A stretch of DNA of 64,000 nt, taken from positions 42,791,250 to 42,855,249 of the forward strand of contig CM034594.1 of assembly GCA_020091685.1 (NCBI GenBank), in the 5' to 3' direction. This DNA comes from Lutjanus erythropterus. Taxonomy: Eukaryota; Chordata; Actinopteri; Lutjaniformes; Lutjanidae. The first letter of the stretch is position 1, and each line of letters starts with the position of its first letter. The notes below the pieces were generated by a model. That model had not been told where the DNA came from. It worked only from the letters and a program-made list of their open reading frames with translations, and ran no database searches. This document shows, one piece after another, positions 1 to 11,297 of the stretch. The translations under genes and the position numbers were made by a program.

Positions 1-1480
1 AGACAGTCGATAAAATATTCAATACAGCACTCCCAGTTCATGGATCTAATACCTCAGAAAAGGCCCCCCTCCAAAATCCAAAGGAGAAAAAAAATCATCA
101 TCTCTCCAACCTCTTCTCTTCACAGTGGCCGGCTGGGTGGGTTTATCAAACTCAAGGTGCAAAAGCCTCTTGTCAATGAAGATTTAACTGAGTCTGGTGG
201 CGAAGCAGGAGTGGAATCATCTTTGCAGGGTGACTTATGGATTTCCAACCCCTCCCTTCCCTCATGTCAGGGAGAGAAAGCTAGCCTTATCCAGAGTTTA
301 AGTTCAAAAGTGCTTCACGACCTTTTCCAGCCTAGGTGCTGGGAACCCTAACACAGTAGCCACATCTTTTTGTCCATCTTTTGTTTCTTTTCTTTCTTGA
401 TTGCACATTTCTTTTGCTTCTGTTTCCTGAGCCCTGCATCTTCCCAGAGCCCCGGGGGCGAGAGGAAAACATACGGCAGAGTTTGACAGTGCGGCGAGTG
501 AGAGTCTGGAAGGGCTGGCCCTGGAATGTCTTGTGTCAGTTTAGCGCAATGGGCGCTAATCCCAATTAGCATCACTCAGCTGCACTGAGGGCGCATCACA
601 TCGACTCAGCCTCTGCTTAGACAGGCGCCCTCCGTGGACCGGGCGTATACAGTGAAACACCAGCTGCTATCGGCCTGTTTTGCTGATTAACCCAGACACT
701 AAGATGTCGTTGCTGTGTCTTTTGACTCCCGAGCCGCCGCCGCCTCCTCCCTTTGTTGTCTTCGGGTAGCTTCCGTCTACTTACATTTTTAACAAGCGTC
801 TCCTCTGTCTCCATCTCTTTTATTGTGTCGTCTGAGTGCGTGGTATTTTATTACTTACACTGCATAGATTGGTTGAGTACACTGGATCAGTGTTACCCAC
901 TCAAACGGTTTTCCTTTCTCCCCCTGAATAATTAATGGAAATGGATGGTTAAGGACAAAGGCAGTGAAGACTCCATTAAGGGGCGAGATGTTGAGAGGTG
1001 CTGACTTCATCATTGGAGTTGTTAGCGCCAGGGGTAGTGATCCGATTCAGACAATATTCCACGACAGACATGGACCCAGGAACCACCGGCTTCTGCACTA
1101 AAGCGTGGTCGCTAAACAAGCACTGTGCATTTCTGAGGATGGCACTGAAAGCAAACGCTGTTCAAGCCTCATATTGTTGTAACAGTTGTCATGCAGGGCA
1201 GAGATTCTTGGCATATACGCTTTCACTGGACACCTGCATGGGTTTTGAGCACACTAAAAACAAAGTGTTTGGACTAACAAGGTAATGTGGGCTAAGGGGG
1301 TGGGGTGAGAATGCAGCTTTTATGGAGTACAATTGGGAGCTAACCTAAGTGATAAAAATAGCTGGATCTGGCTGTAAGGGGTTTTGTTTTTGCTTTTCCA
1401 AAGGCACGTCATAATACATCCCAGAGTTTCAGGGCCCTGCAGCTTTCAGATACCTATAAATAAATGCTTTCCTGAGCTTT
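1..1480. other. Unique sequence without a recognisable gene
   Basis: Mixed-composition DNA with several short ORFs in both strands, none with a recognisable domain, codon pattern or splice context. A GCC/CCT-rich patch lies near 733-752. The block around 540-640 is GC-balanced with AATTAGC motifs and could be a conserved non-coding element, which is a guess from composition only. I see no promoter or terminator that I can defend. Confidence 0.5.
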
Positions 1481-1818
1481 ACTTCTCTCTCTTTCACTCG
1501 CAGACACACACTCATGCAGGGGCTGGAGCCGAGTAAATAGCCCCCTTCTGATGAAAAACATTCCAACACTACCAACACCGTGAAAGGGGAGTGAATGGTG
1601 GATGGGATGGCGGCGGTGGGGCTTTTAAAATGGACTCAACCGCCTGTTTTCCCCAAGCACTATTTTCACTGCCACCATTTTCACAGAGAGAGAAGCCCTC
1701 AGCTCTCTCTAAGGGTTTCCTGTGCTTAGTTGCAGACAGAGATGAGCTAAGTCTCTTCTTGAGCACTGCGTGTTCCAGACTGGGAGGAGGAATTAAATTT
1801 AACCCCCTCCCACCCCTC

Positions 1819-1877
1819 GTTTTTTTTTTTTTGTTTGTCTTGTTTGTTTTGTTGTTGTTTTTTTTGTTTTTTTTTGT
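1819..1877. repeat. T-rich low-complexity tract
   Basis: About 60 bases of T runs interrupted by single G or C (TTTG and TTG units). It generates the apparent FFFLFVLFVLL and KKNKK reading frames on the two strands, which should not be read as proteins. Confidence 0.85.
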
Positions 1878-2035
1878 GCTGGATGGTACTGCCAAAGAGC
1901 GGTCTTCTCCAAGGACATGATGACTTGATGACACATAACCAAAGTACCAACCTGTCTGACACAAGCAAAAGTTGTAGTGATCTAAGCTCAAGTAACGAAT
2001 TTAAAATCTGACTTAATAGACTGAAGCCAATTCAA

Positions 2036-2690
2036 ATGAGCCCTAAAGCCTGGATTATACTCCAAAGTGACACACGCATGGGCAACTACGGACATGTGGT
2101 AGTTCTGTTTATACTACTTCCTGGAGTCTGGGGTTGTGGCTGTGAGGACAAGTTCGTGGCAAAGTTTGCAGAACAAATTAGGAGTACAAGGATGTCTGCA
2201 CAGAGCCTATGCATACACCCTCTGTAGCATGTATCACGGATCGTAGCACACTTGCAGACGTGACACTATAATACCAGTTTAAAGCCTTGCCACTGTGACC
2301 CTGTAGATGGCGCACAGGCATGAAGGCATTTATACTTTATAACGTTTTATTCATTATAGTATTCTCCAAAATGTGAGAGGGTGTACAAACAAATTATTCT
2401 GTGAATAACCAGAATGCTCAATACAACAAAAGATATAACATCATTTTTGTTGCCACTGCCACATGCCACTGCACACAACCTTGCACACTCTGACACTTGA
2501 GTGTAATACCAGCTTAAAGTCTTGTTTATGCTTGCGCCAGATACTGTGGAGCGCATCCTGTAAAGGAGTCGTGACCTTCGAACAGGCATGGAGGCCTTAC
2601 AGTAATCTCTGAAACACGAGAGGGTGTACAAACAAAATATTCTGTGAATAACCGGAGGATCATCATTATTCAGCATGTCTACTCCCACTT
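2036..2690. repeat. Diverged internal direct repeat, probably an old transposon
   Basis: Two related units follow one another. Unit 1 (about 2262-2422) and unit 2 (about 2490-2665) share, in the same order, ATAATACCAG-type, CAGGCATGGAGGC-type, GAGGGTGTACAAACAAA and TATTCTGTGAATAACC blocks. The upstream part (2045-2110) resembles a teleost repeat containing GGATTATACTCC that I know from other fish sequence. Short ORFs here are incidental. The class is unknown; a DNA element with internal duplication is most likely. Confidence 0.6.
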
Positions 2691-2841
2691 ACCTGGGAGC
2701 TCGTAACTGCTAAGGAAGAATTTATGTGCTTATGACTATTAAAATTACAAAAGTGACACAAGATGACATGTTCATTGCTTATGTGCAGAGACATGTCTTG
2801 ATGGGGAATATAGCTGTATTGTGTAGCCATTGCACCTTATC

Positions 2842-3048
2842 TTTCTTTTTTTCTCAAGATTATTTTTTGGGCTTTTTACTCTTTAATCATTAGGACAGCT
2901 TTAGATAGACAATAAATGGGGGACAGAGTCGGGACAAGACATGCAGCAAAAGGACACAAGCAGGAATCGAACCCATGACTGCTTCTGAGGACTCTTAGCC
3001 TCTGTACATGGGGTGTGTGCCCTACCAACTGAGCCACCGGAGCAGCCT
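2842..3048 (-). mobile_element. tRNA-derived SINE, minus strand
   Basis: Read on the minus strand, the element starts at about 3048 with a tRNA-like head. Pol III box A (TGGCTCAGTTGG) lies at 3025-3036 and box B (GGTTCGATTCC, a perfect consensus) at 2963-2973. A unique body follows, and a tail with CTGTCCTAATGATTAAAG and A/T runs ends near 2842. The A-to-B box distance is slightly longer than in a tRNA and the head does not fold as a clean cloverleaf, so I call it a SINE and not a tRNA gene. The intact box B suggests a relatively young copy. A second, more decayed member lies at 8095-8280. Confidence 0.85.
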
Positions 3049-4619
3049 GTGATGCATCTTTTTTAACAAGGAAATGCAGCTACAGCTATAAGTAGCAGCT
3101 AAAAAGCTACATATGTTTCTCAGGAAGAGTTGGTAAGATATGTCATGAAACCTTTTGGAGCCTTCTTGCCTACATAACACAGGATATGATGTCATTTTTG
3201 ACACGTGCCGGGCACACTAGGGTGAGCATACATCCAGTTTAAGAGTTAGCCCAAAATGTCCAGGGGTGGCCTGACCATTTAAGAAAAAAACAAAACAAAA
3301 CAAAAAAACTTCTCTCAAGAATTATATAGTTTATATCTTTTTCACAAGTGAACTATTAAGCTCAGATGCTATTTACTGACTTTCTGAAGTCCTAAGTCAC
3401 CAAAAATTAAAAATGTCCACTCTCTTTTGCAATGTTTTTGGGTGTGCTCTTGAAATTATTATAATACAATAGATACAAGTCATGTAGGTTTGAAAAATAC
3501 TCAAGTGGTATAACTAAAATTAATTCTCAAATAAATACATTTACAAAAAAAAAGGTGCTTAATCACATGGGCTGAAAGTGAATGTAATCCATTGCCGTCA
3601 CTCTTGGAAGTTATCAGAGGAGGGGTTGGTGTTGCTGACTTCAGGAATGCTGTCGGTTCAGAGTTGTAAACGGAGTTGGCCTTCTCCAACAATGGGGCAT
3701 ATTTTGCGAGATGCTGGGAGTCGATAGCAGGCGTCCGCCGTGACAAAGGGCCACTTCTCCGGCTCCGTGAGAAAGGCATGTTAGTTCAGCTCTTTGATAC
3801 AGGACACTGTTTCTCTGACCACCATTCATTACCATGTATAACAGACGACTCAATGGACATTGCGCATTAGGCATAACTTGGCCCTCCTACACACTTTCAG
3901 AGGCTGTATTATGGAGGCCTGAGAGCCAGGCTTCTCTAAACACTCCTAGGTGTCTCATAAAACAAGTCTGGAGTGTAACACAGAGCTCGGGACAAGAAAA
4001 GGAACTTGTCTTTTTCTTGCCTTTTCTGTTTTACTCGCTAGTAGAGACATGGACTGTCTTGAAGCCCAGGACTTTGGCAGAGCATCGGAAGAATAACATG
4101 GCAGAGGCATCCACATTTGTTTCCACTTATGTTACATGATCTTTAAGAGCCTAATTTGAACAAATCCCTCGCTTCAACCGCACACTGTACTTTCTGAGAG
4201 GGCTCTTATGTGCGCTGGGTGTTAATGTCATGCTCAAAGAAAACAGCGCTGATGGTCAGGGCTGGGTAGAGCACACCCTATTTCTGGCCCAAGTTACCTC
4301 TAGTCTTTTATTAAGAAACTGAATGAAATGAAGCAAGAGCAACAAAGACTGACTGGGCCCTGTCATTTCTGGGCCACTGTAATGTTTCTCCAGCTCAGTT
4401 ACTGTATATTCTTTATTTTACATTCTTAACACTTTGCTGTATAGGTTATTAAATCAGTTCAAATTTCTTTAACGGGAATAATTTGGACCAAATTATATTC
4501 CAATCCACCATTGCATGTAAATTAACCCCAACAATATAGAAGAACAACAATACCTGAACAAAGATATGCTCAACACAACTATTATACTTAAAAGAGAGAG
4601 AAAACCATGAAGAGGAAAA
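3049..4619. other. No gene seen; AT-rich unique sequence
   Basis: Contains an A/C simple patch (about 3282-3307, AAAAC units) and otherwise unremarkable sequence. Two short overlapping ORFs near 3501-3874 have no recognisable domain and no start context worth defending. Confidence 0.5.
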
Positions 4620-4629
4620 TAAATCACTC

Positions 4630-4975
4630 ATTCCAAAAAATTGGGACAAATCGTTAACTTTACAACAGAAAAACTTTACAGAAATATTACTACCAACACT
4701 CAATTGGGTGAAAATGTCTTCTTCAAGGATTCATATATACATTTATATATTACATATGAAACATATGTAATTTATAATATCTTTTGCTCTGCTTTCATTA
4801 ATTTCTACACTTTCCCTGTGCTAGAAAACACCCTTGTCTGGGACAAATTCAAACAATTAGAAAATGTGTTCAAAAATGCTCAAAATCTAAACGTAACGAT
4901 ACCTACTGATAGCATAGGTGTAAATGTTTAAGATTTACATAAACTCCGTCAGGTTTTTTAATAATATCCTGAAAG
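4630..4975 (+). mobile_element. Interspersed repeat family F, copy 1
   Basis: Matches two other places in the window: 15868-16165 (plus) and 27855-28059 (minus). Shared blocks in order are AATTGGGACAAAT, TACCAACACTC/CCTAATT, TAATTTATAAAATATTTTG-like, CTGCTTTATTT-like, TTGTCTGGGACAAATTCAA, CTCAAAATCTAAA, GATACCCACTGACAG-like and GGGTGTAAA. The family has no coding capacity. Class unknown; no clear terminal inverted repeats were seen. The short ORFs here are inside the repeat and not genes. Confidence 0.75.
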
Positions 4976-6987
4976 CCATAGCCGCACACTCTCACATCAC
5001 CACTCTGGCTTTTATTATCTGTTCGTATCTGTTTGTTTGACATGTTTTTCACTGCGAGCACAAACCGGAAGACGCACTGCTTCGGTTTGAATCTGCTCGT
5101 CAGTGCAGGGCTGTAAGGATCTGCATTTGGCCTATCCGCTTGATACGAGTCATGTAACTGTGAAATGCTGGTTAACCACATGCCACATCCTATAAATTCC
5201 TCACAATAAAGCTCAATTGATATTTTGTTATCTCAAAGCCTGTTTTCACCTGTGGTAACTATCAGCTGAAAGCGAACATGAAAGTAAAATAAAGCGGATC
5301 TCTCAGAATAATAACAGCAACTCAGAAGAGAAACTAAACATCAAACCACAGAGATTCACACACAAGCCTTTGGACGCTACAAAAGGTCTCAGAGATGAAC
5401 ACACACATGAGATGATTCTCTGCTCTCTGGCGCACACAGGTAAACTCTCCTCCATTTTCTTGGTTACCTGGGCGATGAGTCCCCATCTCATGAAAACTTT
5501 TCAACTTGAAGCACTTGGAGCAGCTGTGCAAAAAGGGCGGAGCACTTGGAAAAAAAGATGCCAGGTGCAGCGCCTTTCTTCTAGGTGGTCGCATGCACCG
5601 CAGACACCCTCTCCTCATTGGGAACAATTGAAAGATAAATGCTGGCGCTCAGAAGAAAAACACTTAAACTTCTCTTTGGCCTCGCCTGGCAGCATCCTTC
5701 TCTAGATATAACCGCCATCTCTGGTCCACACCGTCTCAGTTTCACCTCCAACGCTTTGTATCCAAACTGTTTACACTTAGAAAAATCTAAAGACTAAAAA
5801 GTCATTTCAGGACAAGCTTTGTGTAGGTCTGCCTGTGAGTGTTTTTGTTATTTCAACTTCTGACTCAAACACTGTTTGCACAGTTCCGATCATTAAAAGC
5901 AGCGTGTGAAAGGGGGTGTACGAGGGTGGCGAAAGAGTGCATTTAAAAACTGTCAGAGAGGCGAGTGCCCGGGGTTACAGCAGGCTGCCCGAGGCTCTTC
6001 CACCACACGAAGGCTGCGCATTTCCTACTGCTGAGATACCTCTCTTCAGCTCACTTTGCTCCATCTCCCGTCGCTACGCGGCTGTGCCTCCAGCTTGTGG
6101 CACTTCCCCCAGCACACTGCGAGTGTGCTACAGCTCTGGGGAATGCCAGCGCCATGTCAAAAGAAAGGAGGGAGAGGGTGAGAAAAAGAAGCAGGGAGGA
6201 AAGGTGCTGGTGAAATGTTAATGTCTTGTCCTGTTCAATATCCATATCTTTGGTCAGGGGGATGGCAGCCGCCCACTCTGCCTCACTGTGATGCAAGAAT
6301 ACATGAAACGGTGGGAGGCACTGCATGCAGATCGGAGTCAACCTTGTTTTTCTCGAGCGCGCGTATCCACACACCCTCCCATACACAGACAACATAAACA
6401 TTTCATGTTTGGTTAGTAGCCATGCATGAGGAATTCCCCCACGCTGTTGGTGTGTCATGTTTATATTGCCTTCTTGCTGGAGTGCATTGTGCAGAAAAAG
6501 CGTCCTCGGTGCTCCTCCTTGGCTTCTAACCTGACCTCTCTCCCTTTCTACGCACACTCGCAGTCTACCTGAAGGCGAGTCATAAGTTTCTGAGACGCTG
6601 GATAAGTCCTCTCACACCAGGAGGGGGCCGACGAGGGATCCGCGAGGTTATTGTGTGTCTGGTCTGGGGTGGAGGTCACCCAAAGTTACAGGAAGGAATC
6701 CTGAGGATGGCTGGGGGAAGAACAGGGATGTGTATGTGTGTGTGTATGAAAGAAAAGGGGTGGAGGTGGGGTGGGAGGGGGTGTTGGGGTAATGTCTGGC
6801 AGATGACAGATCTGTGAATTCTTTCCTAGTGCCCACAAGGCAAAAGAAGCGGTGGTGTGGCGGTCACATCTTCAGAACACTTACAGTCTTTATCCTGCTC
6901 TTCTTCCCCCATCCTGGGGGGCTCAGCCTGCTGATTACTACACAGGAGGCTATTCAGCAGCTGCCCCTCCTCCTCGCCTCCCTCCCT
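4976..6987. other. Unique, moderately GC-rich sequence without a recognised gene
   Basis: Several overlapping ORFs of 60-168 codons occur on both strands in the GC-richer part (5.3-6.6 kb). None shows a recognisable domain or consistent splice signals, and overlapping ORFs in opposite strands are expected by chance here. GA- and TC-rich stretches lie near 6140-6200. Confidence 0.45.

Positions 6988-7034
<47 letters not shown>
6988..7034. repeat. (TC)n-(CA)n compound microsatellite
   Basis: A (TC) run of about 15 bases passes directly into a (CA) run of about 32 bases. The composite polypyrimidine/Z-prone tract creates spurious SLSLSHTHTHT and VCVCVCVREREER-type frames. Confidence 0.95.
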
Positions 7035-7036
<2 letters not shown>

Positions 7037-8094
7037 GGTCCTTCCCCACCAACACCCTCAACCTTTCTTCTGGGATGATCTGAAATCATATTTTGCAGTG
7101 GTGCAAACATAATGGGAGGGGTGAAGGGGACAAAGGCAGGCCCCGCTTTTTGGCGCGAGAATCTTTTTGTCACTCGGCACAAAAGCGGTCAGTTCAACGC
7201 TTCGTCCCACAACAGCGTCACACGCTCTTTTAACCCCCCCCTCCAACAGCCTCGCCCACCTCCGGACCAAGAGAACGGCAGGATGATACGCCAAAACCAC
7301 ACAGAGACACTCTAAAACATACTTTGCGCTGACAGGCCGGCCAACACAAGCCTTCCTTAACACTTCAATCACAGTCTCCACCCCTGCAGCGATACGCCCC
7401 CCCCTTAAGACTGAATTGAAGTTGGTGAATCGTGAACAGTACAATCTGTGTTTTCCATCCCGGACCCCCCCACGTTCTTGCCCACACGCCTGCCTGACTT
7501 TTAGACTTTTAACTCTCGTTCAGGACAGTTGGTGTCTATGTGTGTATGTGTGTGTATGTGTATCTGTGTGTGTGGTGGGCTGCGATGGGGGGGCGGGCAG
7601 GCCGGGGCAGGGACAAGGGGTAACAGAAAAAGGGCAGTCAACAAAACTCAATTGTCCTCAGAGTGGTGGTAATTGCATTTGATTAAAATAATGACAGGGT
7701 GTCGGGTCAGGATGGAGGGTCCCTTGGTGGGAGTGTTGAGGGCCCGACACCGAAACTGAGGAGGGGCAGAGAGAGCGAGTGTGACAGACTTGAGAGGGAC
7801 AGAGAGAGAGAGAGCACTGTGTGGCTCATTGTCATGAACCTGAAAGGGTGGCACTCACCTGTATCACAGCATGAGACCGGGGCGTGAAGGCAGCAGCACA
7901 TGGAAAAGAGAAAAAATATAAATATTAGACCAGAAAACAAAAATAAAAAGCCACATTTCAACCACAGAAAGTTTCCCCACGGACCAGGCATTTTCCACTG
8001 CATGGACCAGGGTTTAAATTAAGTTCTGGGGACTATTTTACACGCTAAAAGGCCCTGCTCGGGGGATAACACTTTTTAAAGTAAATTACAGGAA
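7035..8094. other. Unique sequence with imperfect TG and GA tracts
   Basis: Imperfect (TG)n lies at 7539-7574 and a GA-rich patch at about 7797-7815. No gene is supported; the ORFs here are short, overlap on both strands and lack recognisable domains. Confidence 0.5.
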
Positions 8095-8280
8095 CTGGGG
8101 TGGCCTGGTAGCACAGTTGGTAGAGCGTTTGCCTCCATGAGGATGTGAGTCCTCTGCAGCGCCCAACAGTTTGACTTTGCTATGTCAGTCCCTGTCTCTT
8201 TCTCCCCCGTTTCCTGTCATTTCTTCAGCTGTCTGATAAAATCAAAGGCATAAAAACCCCAAAAGATATATTTTTTTTTT
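8095..8280 (+). mobile_element. tRNA-derived SINE, plus strand, decayed
   Basis: Box A (TAGCACAGTTGG) is intact at 8109-8120, but the box B position near 8169-8180 is degraded to a GTTTGACTTTG-type sequence. The body and tail contain CCGTTTCCTGTCATTTCTTC, AGCTGTCTGATAAAATCAAAG and an AAAACCCCAAAAG block before a T/A run at 8271-8284. Head, body and tail order match the SINE at 2842-3048 in the opposite orientation. Loss of box B suggests this copy can no longer be transcribed by Pol III. Confidence 0.8.
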
Positions 8281-8284
8281 AAAA

Positions 8285-10405
8285 AGCACAGGAAGATGTG
8301 GGGTTGTGCTTGCAGCACTGAACATTTCTGATTTTATTTTTGACACCATTTTTAAAAATCCGCAGCTGCTAACCAGTTTGTTTTTTGTTAACTGTACTTT
8401 GAAACATCAACATGGAGTTACAGAAATAAGCATATGACAAATTTATTTAAGGGACAGTCAGACCCTCAGGTGACATGGCATTAGTGGCACTTGTTTTTCC
8501 CCAAATTCGTAAAGTTCTTCATTGTCATGAATAAACACTTCCTGACATATGGGACAGGAAGTGCTACCTTATATGGTATTATCGGGGCATTTTTATGCTA
8601 ATTTATAAGTCACATGCACTCGTGTAGCAGCAGATCATTTATACAGTTGTCTGAAGTTACAAGTATTTGCTGAATCTGATGTGACATGTTTCTACAAAAA
8701 AAGTAATGTAAGTTAAGAGTAAAAAAAATGTGTGTGGCCCAGTGTGTCATCTTCACACTGGTTCAATCCAAGAACAGGAGCTGGTTTCACAAAGGTAGAA
8801 GATACAATAGATATTCATCTGTTGCAGCAGTTGCAGTTTAGTTCTTCACTACACTTGAATAGGACTATGGCACAATGACTTGTGGGTAAATTAAGATCTT
8901 TTTTAAAATAAAATAAATGGTTGACCGAGTGATTGCTTCCAACCACTCAGCTGTGTTTACACCAGCAGAAAATATGTCCCCTTTGGAGGAATTTAAAAGT
9001 TACAAGGACAATTTACTTGAAAAGTTTACGATACAAAAACAACACAATAAAAATCAAATATAGAAAAAATTGCAGCGCTAGCAAACAGCGTTGACCCCAC
9101 CGTTGAGAGGAGCATAAAAGATCTTTAATAAAGATACAGAGAAAGAAATGTTGACAAGAAGAAAGCCAAAATCTGGGCAAGGAAAAGGTTAAAGACACAA
9201 CAGAAATGGTGCTGAAGATAACAATGTTATCAAACCATAAACTGTGGGCGATGTTTTCTTCTTTTTTTGTTGTTACTGATCAGTTGGTGTCATTGATTGT
9301 TACCACGGTAACATGGGTCTTAAGCCTGAGTCAGCCTCAGTGTCCAATTTTTTGGCTTACAGTTAGTCAGTCTTTATTTTTGTGAAATGGTCCAACTTGC
9401 AGCAGACTAATCTATGAGCCAAACATTTCAGAACAGTCCAAAATATCTTTGTGAATCTGGCCCCTGGAACTACAACTATTTGGTAATGTTTAGGGACAAA
9501 TCTTTGTCATGGTTCTGGTTAGAGTCACCCAGTAACCTAATCATCCATCCTGACCTCCTCTATAAGACATGTGGGATTGCATGATGTCATGCTAATTCTT
9601 AAAAACTTGATTGTTTTAAGAGTTTGAATGTTTTCGTGTCTGTGGCGAGGACAGTCTCAGAGGAAACTTGTTCCCAGTTGTGGAGTCCTCATAATATCAT
9701 TCTCTGCCTACATCAAAAAATCCCAAATGTTTTCCGGCAGTATCCTCAAATACAGGCCAGTATGAACTTCCACACTTAGCCAGTCTGTCCTTTGCCATGA
9801 CCCGCAGCGGCCAGCGGCGGTGTTAAACAGCCTCGGCTTTTGATGCACGCCGAAGCCAGAGAGAATGAAAGGGATAGAAGCTTTTACAAGTGGTCCGACA
9901 GCACTAAGTGTCTCTGCGCTCTGTAAAAGCAGCGCTCAGGGTCGGAACAGGGGGAAAGGGAGAAGAAAAGAGCAAGAGAGAAAATAGTGTGTGTGCGTGT
10001 GAGATGCGCGTTAAGGCCATGGAGAATATGATAGCCGGTAGGGATGTCAGGAGCCTCTGAAAGGAGGATGTCTAAGCCGGGCTCAGACTCTCATCTCCTC
10101 ACACGGCCTCGCCCTTTCCCAGCATCCCTCTCTTCGTTTATCCCTTACACCTTCGCAGGAAGTTCAGCTGAGGCCTGGAGCGAGAGCCCCTCACCCCCGC
10201 CCCCCCACCCTCCAACACTACCAGAGCACTGGTTCACACAAAAGGAGAGGCAGTGAGTGTGTTATGCATTAAGGGTCACAGAGATGTCAATGAGCCCATG
10301 AGGCCCTCTTGGACTTGTCTCACAACATGTCTCTGAATGTATAATAAAACAATTTAACCACTCAAACAATAAGTAAGCATGTTTACCTGTGAAACAAACA
10401 TATAC
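8285..10405. other. No gene seen
   Basis: Mostly AT-rich unique sequence. Part of it (about 9780-10250) is GC-richer with short meaningless ORFs. I see no SINE, transposon terminus or exon here that I can support. Confidence 0.5.
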
Positions 10406-10406
10406 A

Positions 10407-10610
10407 AAGTCAGTAACGTAATCCAAGTATCACAATATTACAGTAATGTAACTTGATTATTTTGCATTACTTTTGGATTAACTCAGTACAAAATATGGTG
10501 GAATTGTTTATCCCAGACCTGGGCAAAATGCAACCTTATATCATTTGTATTATTTCTATCATGTTGCCCCCCCATGAAAAATAATTGCCCACCCCTGGTT
10601 CAGCCTGTTT
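10407..10610 (+). mobile_element. Repeat J flanking a hAT-like MITE
   Basis: A block with GTAACGTAATCCAAG, ACAGTAATGTAACTTGATTA and TTACTTTTGGATTA is found again, inverted, at about 19442-19565. In both places it sits directly beside a family A MITE in the same relative orientation. J is therefore either part of a larger element or a repeat into which family A inserted before the pair was copied. In this copy J is itself interrupted by a small element at 10514-10597. Confidence 0.7.
10514..10597. mobile_element. 84-bp hAT-like MITE (family K) with 8-bp target-site duplication
   Basis: Begins CAGACCTGGGCAA and ends TTGCCCACCCCTG, giving inverted CAG/CTG termini. It is flanked by GTTTATCC (10506-10513) and GTTCAGCC (10598-10605). 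The paralogous uninterrupted sequence at 19456-19463 reads, on the opposite strand, GTTTAGCC. Each flank differs from it by one base, as expected for a mutated 8-bp duplication. Eight-base duplications and CAG...CTG ends are the hallmark of the hAT superfamily. Confidence 0.8.
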
Positions 10611-11297
10611 CAGGGCTGCAACTAACAATTACTTTCATCATTGACTGACTGGTCGATTATTCTCTCAATGAAACGATTAGTTGTTTGGTCCATGAAATGT
10701 CAGAAAATGGTGGAAAATGTTGATCAAAGTCCAAGATGACGTCTAAGATGACGTCCTCAAATGTCTTGTTTTGTCCACAGATCAAAAATATTCAGTTTAC
10801 TGTCAGAGAGGAGTAAAGAAACCAGAAAATATTCACATTTAAGAAGCTGAAATCGGAGAATTTGGACTTTTTTAAATTAAAAACTGACTCAAAACAATGA
10901 ATTAATCCTGTCACAATCTTGTCACTTGACAAACATGTCCAAACATGTGGAGCATGCAGATGTTTTTTTTTTTTCAAGTGTTTCCTGTATCAATTATATT
11001 CATTACTGGCCATTTTCTCAAATAACCAGTTGGTCCATAAAATGTTAGAAAATTGGGAAAAATATCCATCAGTGATTCCAAAAGTCCAAGATGACGTCCT
11101 CAAATGTCTTGTTTTGTCCACAACTCAAAAATATTCAGTTTACTGAAACCAGAAAATATTCACATTTAAGAAGCTAAAATCAGAGAAATTGGACTTCTTT
11201 TTATTAAAAAAATGACTCAAAATGATTGATAGATTATCAAAATAGATGCAGATTGATTCAATACTTGATCAATAACAGATTAATAGTTGCAGCTCTA
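10611..11297 (+). mobile_element. Family A hAT-like MITE, dimeric copy
   Basis: Starts CAGGGCTGCAACTAAC and ends TTGCAGCTCTA, which are imperfect inverted termini. Two units lie head to tail: unit 1 at about 10611-10905 and unit 2 at about 10991-11297. Both carry AGATGACGTCCTCAAATG, TTGTTTTGTCCACA, ATTCAGTTTACTG, ATATTCACATTTAAGAAGCT and TGACTCAAAA. The linker (TCCTGTCACAATCTTGTCAC) also occurs, inverted, at about 53258-53275. The right flank AGTGTTTT equals the sequence before the family A start in the paralogous locus at 19 kb, supporting an 8-bp target-site duplication. No coding capacity. Confidence 0.85.

Noticed and set aside
1569-1991. 140-codon minus-strand ORF with KKNKKNNNK
   Set aside because: The middle is the T-rich tract at 1819-1877 and the rest lacks recognisable features; an overlapping plus-strand ORF is equally long.
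2963-3036. tRNA gene on the minus strand
   Set aside because: Boxes A and B are good, but the sequence continues into a SINE body and tail and does not fold as a standard tRNA; a decayed relative at 8.1 kb confirms a dispersed repeat.
6051-6557. 168-codon minus-strand ORF
   Set aside because: No recognisable domain or coherent exon signals, and it overlaps comparable ORFs on the plus strand in GC-richer DNA.
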